From NCBI RefSeq assembly GCF_932526225.1, contig NC_064034.1, positions 684,501 through 748,500 of the forward strand: DNA of 64,000 nt. The letters run 5' to 3'. The stretch comes from Nematostella vectensis. Lineage: Eukaryota; Cnidaria; Anthozoa; Actiniaria; Edwardsiidae. The notes beneath the pieces were generated by a model. The model ran no database searches. It was not told the origin of the DNA and saw only the letters and a program-made list of their open reading frames with translations. Both the position numbers and the translations under genes were made by a program. Position 1 is the first letter of the stretch. Each line of letters opens with the position of its first letter. Of this stretch, positions 13,276-24,200 are shown piece by piece.

Positions 13276-15216
13276 CTATACCTTGGTACTTGTAATTCTG
13301 AATAGCTCCTATATATGCTAAGTATGGGTCTATAGGACCATCCCTCCCCTTAAGTTCTATGCTACAGTGTTATATTACCATTTGACCATTTGCCACTAGT
13401 GCTTGACAAATTGCCATTTCGAAATGGCCAATGTGAGACAGTGTTGGACAACCCTCGGTTCAACCAGCCTCCAAACGTGGCAGCCATTGAACGTCAGCTT
13501 CATCTCGAAGTATCCTGCTCTGCTGAAGGTCAGTATGCTGAGAACTTGAATCCCTCTGCTGATGAAGGATCTCTTTAAGGTTTCGTAAGAACATGTTCTG
13601 TATTCAGCAATGAGGTAATACTTGCTTACCGCTTTTAGCTTAAGGCTAAACCCTTTATTGCCATCAGGTGTTTGGGTGTCCTTGTTAACCGTCTCTTCAC
13701 ATGCTTGGTCTTCTGGTATCTTCAAGTCGGGGTGGTCTTCGAGGTGCGACATTTCTGACAGATACGATGAGAAGTATCTTGCATAGTTGACGTTATCATA
13801 GGCGAAACACCAAGGGATCATATCTCTTATGGCTGTCAGATGTAAGGCCCAGTCACCTTCTCTTGAAGATCGAAACAGCGCCGGGAGAATCTCGGCAAGG
13901 TCAGGTAACTCATCCAGAATGCCGACAGGTTTCCGTTATCATTGCGAAAGAAAAGAGTGTATCTATCGAAAAGTTCTGCAACCTCGTAAAACGCTTGATC
14001 GCTCATTCGTTTGTTAAACTCAGACTCGCAGACATTATCGTGCAAGCTCTTCATCCCTGCTAGTGCTTTGTCTACAACGGCTTTCTTCTCTTTGCCTATC
14101 CACTCTATGAAGCCCCCCATGCCCGTCTCATTAGAGCATCATACACAAGCTTAAGCATACGCACAGCCTGATTGTACCTCCGTCCTTCCATGACCCCAGT
14201 TACTGATCCTTTTGCGAGAATTTGCGATTCAACGCACAGCTCAGTCAGTCCAGCGTCTTGGAATCGTTTGCCAAAAATCCCTAGTAATGTACAGATCGTA
14301 TGGAATGCTCCCATTCTTAGAACTATGTGCTCGAACTTCACTTTGTACTTTCAATTGCCTTCGCATAAAGGGCTTGATCAAAGACAGCTACGATAGTGTT
14401 AAGATGGAGGGCGTTTATCTTAAGCGACTGGCAAAGGACCTCATGCACCGTTGACATATTTGTTGCCGGTGCATCTATTGTCGGTAAGTAGCCTACGTTA
14501 TCCTTGGAGACCTCTTCTTCGTCTCGGAGCAAGATGTTGAAGCCGGTCCATCTGCTGATGGTCTGACATATCTCGAATTACTGGAAGTTCGATAAAGGTA
14601 CATGCCAAAAAAGAGCAATTGAATTGTTAGCAGCATTAAATGACAATATTATTATGAAAGACACATTCAGACATATCTCTGTCCGTGTTAAAACCAACAG
14701 CTTTATGTCCAAAAGAAAAAAATAGCGATTAAAACAAAAGAATTGTACTACCTTCCATGGCCGCCGCCATCTTGATTACCCAGAATGCAATGCAAAAGCA
14801 GAAAGTTTCTTGCACCTAATAAATCCTACTAAAAGCCGAATTTTCGCAGAGAAAGACTGTATTTGCAGTCAGTTCTAATTGTTCTTTCTGAATTTCGTTT
14901 GTTTTGTTTATAAATACTTTATTAATATTTTATTTATCATTTCGTCGCTTTTTTATCTAGAGCCTCGTTTTCATGCAGAATCGCATTTGTTTTTATATTT
15001 CAATCATAAAAATAACTAATTTAGCTACATTTTTGAAATGGCTATCATACATTTTTTTTAACCCTCTCAGTGTCCTCTTCGAACTGGACATAGTGATAGT
15101 TAGTCCCCCGAAATGAAACTAAAATTTTGCCTGGCCCATGGACTATATCTCTTACCGCCCGAGTTTTCTTTACCTATCAAGAAGCCTGGAGCCGAATCTG
15201 ATCTGGAGCCCATGAT

Positions 15217-18200
15217 ATGAGCGAACATCTCATCAACGAAACAAACGAAAAGGGTGCCCGGGCCGAAGCTAGCGTACAGCTAACCGGCAAACGGGTCAGG
15301 TTTTCTGCTTCAAGGATGGACAGCGAGGTACTGGACGAGAAGTCACCGCTTCTGAGCGTACAAGAACTCCCAAAGGACAAGGAGCGCGACGAAAGGTATA
15401 CAAAATAGCCAAGGGTCATTTGAGCACAAAGATTTTTACAGAAGTCGCAGTCCTGTGATTGTCCCAGTTCCATGGATATTTGTTAAGTCATTGCAAGAGG
15501 TGTGAAAGGCTGATTCAATAATAGGATCCTCCGCTGCGTCATTTTATCGGAATCTGGAGTTTTATGAGTATGTCTGAATAATTTAAAAGAAATAATTCAA
15601 CACACCAATAAAATCTCACATCGAACCGGATTTGCCCTGTTCATTTGAACAGCTGATGCAGTGTGTGACTTGTCACGAGCTCGGAAAAATAAGCTTCATA
15701 AGCCCCATGAGCTGTACAAAATGCCTTGCAAGACTACAAAACTACAAATGCGCAGTTTAATGTTTGTGAAGTCCTTAATGTTTGTGAAGCGCTATAAATC
15801 ACAGGTGAAAAAGGATATTGGTCATTTTATCATGATCCTTTGGGAAAATTAAAACTAATTTGATATTGTTTCTTGACAATAAGTAGTCTGCTATAGACAA
15901 TGATACCTGATAAAGATAAATTATTGGTCGGCCCTGACCCCCTATACCCCCACCAACAATGTCACTTCTCCCCCGTTAGGCAGGAATCTCAAGGTTTTGG
16001 ACCCGTTCTCTCGCGTAGAGCACCAAATCTCCCGCTTTTTATCGATTCAGAAAAATCCTATAGAAAATCAACATTTTGCGAGATCTTTCTGAATAGCAAA
16101 CATCTTCTGATTGGCTCAAGGTTAGCAGGAAAGCCATATAGATGCTTTAGTTTGTGAACCTCCTGTGAGGGTATACCACACCCCACCCCACAAAAAATAA
16201 ATATATTTCCCACCCTTCCCCCGAAAAAAATTCTCAAGCTTTGAGATTTTCTGGTATGCCACCACCATCATCATCACCACCACCATCATCATCACCACCA
16301 CCATCATCACCACCACCATCATCATCACCACCATCATCATCACCACCACCATCACCATCACCATCACCACCACCATATTGGTATAAAAAAATGTTGAATT
16401 TTGTTTGCAGTGAAAAAATAGATGAATGGTCTTTGAAGAAAACCAAAACAAGCCCAAGACAATCTGGTGGCCCTGCACGACAACCGTTTACACATAACTC
16501 TATGACAAATTTGTATGGAAATCCAGAGGACATACACAAATCCGCAACTTACCATCGGTACAAGTATATCTCCAAGCTGTCAGGTCACTCAACAGATATG
16601 GTAAGCATTCAAACATAGATAATTACTCTCCCAACCTGTAGTGTCTTCAAATTTGCTTCTTCCCAAGGTTACAGGTGGCCATCGCCAATAAGAAGTCTGC
16701 TTTTCACAGTTACCATCGCCAACAAGAAGTCTGCTTTTAGTTTAAGCCACACAGTTACCATCGCCAATAAGAAGTCTGCTTTTAGTTTAAGCCACACAGT
16801 AACCATCGCCAAAAAGAAGTCTGCTTTTAGTTTAAGCCACACAGTAACCATCACCAATAAGAAGTCTGCTTTTAGTTTAAGCCACACAGTAACCATCGCC
16901 AATAAGAAGTCTGCTTTTAGTTTAAGCCACACAGTAACCATCACCAATAAGAAGTCTGCTTTTCACAGTAACCATTGCCAATAAGAAGTCTGCTTTTAGT
17001 TTAAGCAACACAGTAACCATTGCCAATAAGAAGTCTGCTTTTAGTTTAAGCCACACAGTAACCATCGCCAAAAAGAAGTCTGCTTTTCACAGTTACCATC
17101 GCCAATAGAAGTCTGCTTTTAGTTTAAGCCACACAGTTACCATCGCCAATAGAAGTCTGCTTTTAGTTTAAGCCACACAGTAACCATCGCCAAAGAGAAG
17201 CCTGCTTTTCACAGTTACCATTGCCAATAAGAAGTCTGCTTTTAGTTTAAGCCACACAGTAACCATCACCAATAAGAAGTCTGCTTTTAGTTTAAGCCAC
17301 ACAGTAACCATCGCCAATAAGAAGTCTGCTTTTAGTTTAAGCCACACAGTAACCATCACCAATAAGAAGTCTGCTTTTAGTTTAAGCCACACAGTAACCA
17401 TCACCAATAAGAAGTCTGCTTTTAGTTTAAGCCACACAGTAAACATCACCAATAAGAAGTCTGCTTTTAGTTTAAGCCACACAGTAACAATCACCAATAA
17501 GAAGTCTGCTTTTAGTTTAAGCCACACAGTAACCATCACCAATAGAAGTCTGCTTTTAGTTTAAGCCACACAGTAACCATCGCCAAAAAGAAGTCTGCTT
17601 TTCACAGTTACCATCGCCAATAGAAGTCTGCTTTTAGTTTAAGCCACACAGTAACCATCACCAATAAGAAGTCTGCTTTTAGTTTAAGCCACACAGTAAC
17701 CATCGCCAATAGAAGTCTGCTTTTAGTTTAAGCCACACAGTAACCATCGCCAAAAAGAAGTCTGCTTTTCACAGTTACCATCGCCAATAAGAAGTCTGCT
17801 TTTAGTTTAAGCCACACAGTAACCATCACCAATAAGAAGTCTGCTTTTAGTTTAAGCCACACAGTAACCATCGCCAATAAGAAGTCTGCTTTTAGTTTAA
17901 GCCACACAGTAACCATCGCCAATAGAAGTCTGCTTTTAGTTTAAGCCACACAGTAACCATCGCCAAAAAGAAGCCTGCTTTTCACAGTTACCATCGCCAA
18001 TAAGAAGTCTGCTTTTAGTTTAAGCCACACAGTAACCATCGCCAATAAGAAGTCTGCTTTTCACAGTTACCATCGCCAATAAGAAGTCTGCTTTTAGTTT
18101 AAGCCACACAGTAACCATCGCCAATAAGTAGTCTGCTTTTAGTTTAAGCCACACAGTAACCATCACCAATAAGAAGTCTGCTTTCAGTTTAAGCCACACA

Positions 18201-21200
18201 GTAGCCATCGCCAATAAGAAATCTGCTTTTAGTTTTAGCCACACAGTAAGCATAGCCAATAAGAACTAGTGTTTCTGTCGCTTATGGTGTGAATAATTTT
18301 CTAAGGCAACTAGTCTTTTTCATGGTGTAAATATTTTTCTAAGACAACTAGTGTTTTTGTAGCTCATGGTGTAAATAATTTTCTAAGGCAACTAGTATTT
18401 TTGTAACTCATTGTGAAATAATTTTCTTAGACAACTAGTGTTTTTGTAGCTCATGGTGTAAATAATTTTCTAAGATAACCAGTGTTTCTGTAGCTTATGG
18501 TGCAAATATTTTTCCATGATGAAGGATGTTGCCTTTATTTGATCGCTCTTTTGCCCCTCCTACTAGGCACAATTTATCATGTGTCATTTTCACCTCAGGG
18601 ACATAGATAAACCCTGAAATTGGATTTTATTAGTTGATAAAATGTGTGCACTTTAGTTGCTGATATGTTGTGGTACCTTGAACAGATCATCCCTGATCAC
18701 ATGCTACCAGTGGAACTGTTCCTGGTCATTCCTGGTAAACCCGAGGCAAAGCAGAGTAGTCTGGTCACTATGTAAGTAATACATGCAAGACCTATGATTG
18801 TTTTAATTGTATGTCAGATTATCAATTCAAGTTATTATCAGGTTTAGATAGGAAAAACAGTTATACATTCATTTTTTCTACCCAGATTTGCGATCTGGAA
18901 CACAATGATGGGGACATCTTTATTAAGTATGCCATGGGCACTCAGTCAAGTAAGTTATTTCATTATTGAGCATTGTGTATAAAAAAATAAGGCCACCAAC
19001 TTTTCCATGTTGATGTTGTCATCCACATGGCTGAAACAATATGTGTCTTTTTGCTAGGGTCTGTTAATTAAAAGCATACTTTTTTTAATGGATTGACTTG
19101 TCTTGACATTAGCTGAATGGATTGTATTTCATATTGTTAGCTTGCTGTCTGCATTAACTCGTGAATGGAATGTGTCTTGACATTAGCTGAATGGATTGTG
19201 TCTTGACATTAACTGAATGGATTGTGTCTTGGCATTAACTGAATGAATTGTTAGCTTGCTGTCAGCATTAACTGAATTGATCGTGTCTTGACATTAACTG
19301 AATTTAACTTATTTCAGGCTGGGTTTGGCTGTGGTATTGGTCTGATGGTGGGGATAGCAGGCTTGTGTTTGTACACATGTTACCTTGTTCTCAAATCGTC
19401 ATACCCTTTTGGTGAGCTATTCAAGTCAGGCTTTATTAGTATTATCATACTATAGGTTGTAAACTTTTATGCCAAAGTGTTGTCATGGACAAGATTCAGC
19501 AATTTCTGTTTATAAAGTAATGACATACAGATTGCTAGTGTATCAGACTGTTGCTGGCCTGATAAGAAATGAGGGGCACAAAAGTACCACTGAGTGATGT
19601 TGTGACAACGTCAAGAGGGACCACATACCCTTCATACCCAGAACCCAGCTCCTACCATTACAAACCGAAAGTATGACTTCTGAAAGTGGGTTGCTCATGA
19701 TAAATCCTTTTTTTGTTGCAGCCAAGAAGGGTGAATCTGTAGAGTTTGCAGACATTTGCAGAAAGTACTTTGGTAGAACAGGGGAGCTTGTTGCGACCAT
19801 CTTCTCAATTGCTGCCATTGCTGGCGCTGCTGTGGTCTTCTGGGTACTCATGTCAAACTTTCTTTTCAACTCTGGAAAATTTATTCATGGTATGTAAAAC
19901 ATGGTTGGGTACTTATTATGTCGAACTTTCTTTTCAACTCTGGAAAATGTATTCATGGTATTTAAAACATGGTTCAACCATCAGTTTAAAAAAACGCTGG
20001 ATTATTCTGAACATGATATGGAAACAACTGCTTAAGCATTTGGAATGGCAGTGCAAATCCTGGGCCATTTTAAAACTTCAGCTTTAAGCCCACTAACCAA
20101 ATTGTATTAGGGTTATTCTGATGTATATCACTATATTTTTGTAGGAGGGAAAGCAATAAAACAAGAGTAGGTTCATCTCATTACATTGCAAATGTAAGCA
20201 GGAGTTTATATAAATGATGCAGTTTAACCTTTTTTCCAGAGTCTATTTATGATGCATTCCCAAAGAATATGTCAAAACTTGAAGGTACTGTCATCCACAC
20301 ATCACGTAACTACTGTAGGTGTGAGCATCAATATTTCCAAATGGGGCTGCAATAAAAAATTCTTTTTTTGTCTCATTCCCAAGTGATTTGCCCTGTACCC
20401 AGTGCGAATAACACATCTCCCAACACGATGCCTAACTCCGACACCACAGGATTCTACAGATATTGGCAGGGGCAGAAAACCATCCCTTTCTTCTTGATTG
20501 CACTGATGTTCCCACTGTGCAGTGTCAAGTCACCAACATTCTTCACTAAATTTAATTCTTTAGGTAAAGTAATTAAAAATATATGTCCTGAGATTTTACT
20601 TTGTTCTGTTGAATAACAGGCTATTGGGTTTACAGCCGCATTGTCACTAGTTTACTTCTGGTCGATTACGTAACAATCTCCAATGAAAAACAACGGAAAA
20701 CACGAAAATATTTCCAAATTGTGAAAGCAGTTTGTCTAATGGAAGTTTCTTCGAGGGTGTGATTGATGATTCAGAGCGGATAGCCTGTTAAATATCGTGG
20801 ATTCTAATAGATTCTATTGTTTCTAACGGTTGAGTCAATGCAGCTTTAAGATTACTGAGGGACAATTAATTTTTCATTTAGCTAATTAATTATTCAATAG
20901 CCATTTTGTTCAAAAGCCCATTGTCTCTGTCTCTTGTGAGTCGTGCTGTGTTGCAAAATTGCCTAATTGACATACATAAGGTAATGTAAGTTTTCTTTTT
21001 TTTTTCTTTTCACTCAGGAACATTGGCAGTTATTTATATCATCATCTTTGTGTCAATTAAGGCTTCTATTTGGGGCATAAACATGGATTTTGCAAAAATA
21101 CCAGGTAACTGACGTCAAGTTCAAAGGCACAAGTGATGTCTCTATTTGCTTAAACTCATTTCTGGGTTTTTCTTTTCTTTTCTTTTTTTTTTTTTCAGAG

Positions 21201-24200
21201 TTCCAACTAACGTTTCCAGCACTTACAGGAACACTGACGCTAGCATTCTTTATCCACAACTGCATTCTTTCAATTCTAAGCCACCAGAAAACCCCAGAAT
21301 ATAATGTAAGCAATTCTAATTTTAAGCCATCAGAAGAAACCAAAACATAATGTAAGTTATTCAGTGAAACGTTTAACATACTGTTGTCATTGTATGTTAA
21401 ACCATATGGCGCGGGTATCATTGAAAATGCCCAGCAACGTCTTGCAACATCACGCACCATCATGTAACACTACACACCATCATGTAACCATCACCAACCA
21501 TCACATAACACCAGGCACCATCATGTAACACCACACACCATCATTTAACACCACGCACAATCATGTGATAACATGCACAATTGTGTAACCATCACCCACC
21601 ATCATGTAACAAACACCACACACCATCATGTAACACCAGGCACCATCATGTAACACCAGGCACCATCATGTATCACCAGGCACCATCATGTGACACCACC
21701 CACCATCATGTGACACCACGCACCATCATGTATCACCACCCACCATCATGTAACAAACACCACACACCATCATGTAACACCAGGCACCATCATGTAACAC
21801 CACCCACCATCATGTGACACCACGCACCATCATGTGACACCACACACCATCATGTGACACCACGCACCATCATGTGACACCACGCACCATCATGTATCAC
21901 CACCCACCATCATGTAACAAACACCACACACCATCATGTAACACCAGGCACCATCATGTAACACCACGCACCATCATGTGACACCACGCACCATCATGTA
22001 ACACCAGGCACCATCATGTAACAAACACCACACACCATGTAACAGCATGCACCATCATGTAACACCATCCACCATCATGTAACAAACACCACACACCATC
22101 ATGTGACACCACCCACCATCATGTGACACCACACACCATCATGTAACACCACACACCATCATGTGACACCACCCACCATCATGTGACACCACCCACCATC
22201 ATGTGACACCACGCACCATCATGCATCACCACCCACCATCATGTAACAAACACCACACACCATCATGTGAAACCACCCACCATCATGTAACACCACGCAC
22301 CATCATGTTCATTCGTTGTTCTGTTTGTACATGGGCAATATGAACAGTGTTTTACTGCATCAAGCGTGAGACTTAAGTATCGCATACGTCTTGGCAGCGT
22401 TCACATAAACATTTGTTGGAGCCTTGTATAGTGTTTGTAGACGGCTTTAATGTGTGCGCCTATGTTTACACATTGTTTTCACTCTCCAGGCGCGAGACTT
22501 GAGTATCGCATACGGCTTGGTAGCGTTCACATACACATTCGTTGGAGCCTTGTTTTATGCAGCCTTTCCTTTGGAAAAGTCTTGCATACACCAGGTAAAC
22601 TTAAACAATATGTTTTGTTATACGATTCGGGAGGATTTATTGATTCCCAATTCTCAGGTAGAGTTTTCTAAGAATTCATGTAAAAATTCATGTATCAAGT
22701 TCGTATGTTCAAAAGTAGTTTATATTATGAGTTCATTTGGATTGTTGAGACTCAAAATCTTCTGGACTGCCTTCTGTACGAACTCTGAATATCTTCTTTG
22801 TTTTTCATTTGGAATAGGTCTTCCTGGATAACATGCCAGCAAATGATATAATGACTTTTGGGGCACGCATTGGGCTGTTCTTCCAGCTGGTGACGGTGTT
22901 TCCACTTGTGATTTACATTGTTCGAGTCCAGTTCATGCTCTTCTTTTTTGGCTCTCCCTACCCAAGGTAACGAGACACCCTACCCAAGGTAATGAGACAC
23001 CCTACCCAAGGTAACGAGACACCCTACCCAAGGTAACGAGACACCTTACCCAAGGTAACGAGACACCCCATCCAACGTAACGAGACACTTAACCCAAGGT
23101 AACGAGACACCTTACCCAAGGAAACGAGACACCTTACCCAAGGTTATGAGACACCCTACCCAAGGTTACGAGACACCTTACCCAAGGTAACAAGACACCC
23201 TACCCAAGGTAACAAGACACCATATCCAAGGTAACGAGACACCCTACCTGAGGTAATAAGACACCCTACCCAAGGTAACAAGACACCCTACCCAAGGTAA
23301 CGAGTCAGCCTACCCAAGGTATTGAGACACCATATCCTAGGTAACGAGACACCTTACCCAAGGTAAAGAGACACCTTACCCAAGGTAAAGAGACACCTTA
23401 CCCAATGTAAAGAGAGACCCTACCCAAGGTAAGGAGACACCCTATCCAAGGTAACGAGACACTTAACCCAAGGTAACGAGACACCCTACCCAAGGTAACG
23501 AGACAACCTACCCAAGGTAATGAGACACCTTACCCAAGGAAACGAGACATCCTACCCAAGGTAACGAGACACCCTACCCAAGGTAACGATACACCCTACC
23601 CAAGGTAACGAGACACCTTACCCAAGAAAACGAGACACCTTACCCAAGGTAACGAGACAACCTACCCAAGGTAATGAGACACCCAACCCAAGGTAACGAG
23701 ACACCCAACCCAAGGTAAAGAGACACCCTACCCAAGGAAACGAGACACCCTACCCAAGGTAACGAGACAATCTATCAAAGGAAACAAGACACCCTACCCA
23801 AGGAAACGTGACACCCTACTTAAGGTAACGAGACACCCTACCCAATGTAACGAGACACCCTACCCAAGGTAACGAGACACCCTACCCAAGGTAACGAGAC
23901 ACCCTACCCAAGGTAACGAGACACCCTACCCAACGTAACGAGACACTTAACCCAAGGTAACGAGACACCTTACCCAAGGTAACGAGACACCCTACCCAAG
24001 GTAACGAGACACCCTACCCAAGGTAACGAGACACCCTACCCAAGGTAACGAGACACCATATCCAAGGTAACGAGACACCCTACCCAAGGTAACGAGACAC
24101 CCTACCCAAGGTAACGAGACACCCTACCCAAGGTAACGAGACACCCTACCCAAGGTAACGAGACACCATATCCAAGGTAACGAGACATCCTACCCAAGGT

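Larger units (their letters stand above)
11314..13450. mobile_element. 2.1-kb inverted-repeat element nested in the ORF-family copy
   Basis: Bases 11314-11400 (tgtccaacactgtctcacat ... gccatttgtcaagcgctagtggcaaatggccaaatggtaatata) pair with the reverse complement at about 13370-13450, giving roughly 80-bp terminal inverted repeats. The interior is only satellite and palindrome, with no transposase frame, so it is non-autonomous. The flanking dinucleotide AC may be a target duplication, but this is weak. It replaces about 200 codons of the host ORF, so a deletion accompanied or preceded insertion. Confidence 0.75.
10905..14572 (-). pseudogene. Broken copy of an uncharacterised repeat-borne ORF family
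   Basis: Minus-strand frames read in order. First is GFNILLRDEEEVSKDNVGYL with TIDAPATNMSTVHEVLCQSL (about 14570-14400). Next come FHTICTLLGIFGKRFQDAGL (14340-14105) and a segment ending NLSAFWMSYL (14120-13910). After a one-base frameshift near 13910 follow LFRSSREGDWALHLTAIRDM, MIPWCFAYDNVNYARYFSSY and ETVNKDTQTPDGNKGFSL (to about 13600). After an insertion/deletion come HPLGPLPWSLAAPDGFLKKT, SIVDGMAMVQRLNGGHKTF (11300-11110) and AVNWMAGYPAPMAVLELLSC (to about 10910), where the usual Cys-rich tail is cut short. From memory, this order matches a multicopy family of hypothetical proteins in cnidarian, mollusc, amphioxus and fish genomes. About 200 residues are missing at the inner insertion. 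Function is unknown to me. Confidence 0.7.
10125..15142 (-). mobile_element. Decayed 5-kb DNA transposon with terminal inverted repeats
   Basis: Bases 10125-10178 (tccatgggccaatagccaaa, then attttcg ... tcatctcgggggactaa) match the reverse complement of 15101-15142 (tccatgggccaggcaaaatt, then ttagtttcatttcgggggactaa). These bound a 5-kb unit. Inside, on the minus strand, is a broken copy of a large uncharacterised ORF family (see the separate entry). A second inverted-repeat element is inserted in it. I see no clear target-site duplication. The right end lies only 74 bp before the SLC38A9-like start codon. The superfamily is not identified. Confidence 0.7.

Noticed and set aside
12828-13305. 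Several open frames of 90-145 codons in the nested element
   Set aside because: They are translations of direct repeats and a palindrome on both strands.
16241-16618. Pro/Ser-rich N-terminal extension of SLC38A9 through the CAC/CAT tract
   Set aside because: Exon 2 joins exon 1 in phase at the acceptor 16410, giving a normal-length protein. The tract is upstream of that acceptor.
16669-18259. Minus-strand frames reading VTVWLKLKADFLLAM repeats
   Set aside because: A 45-bp satellite keeps the frame open. It lies in an SLC38A9 intron with no start or splice context.
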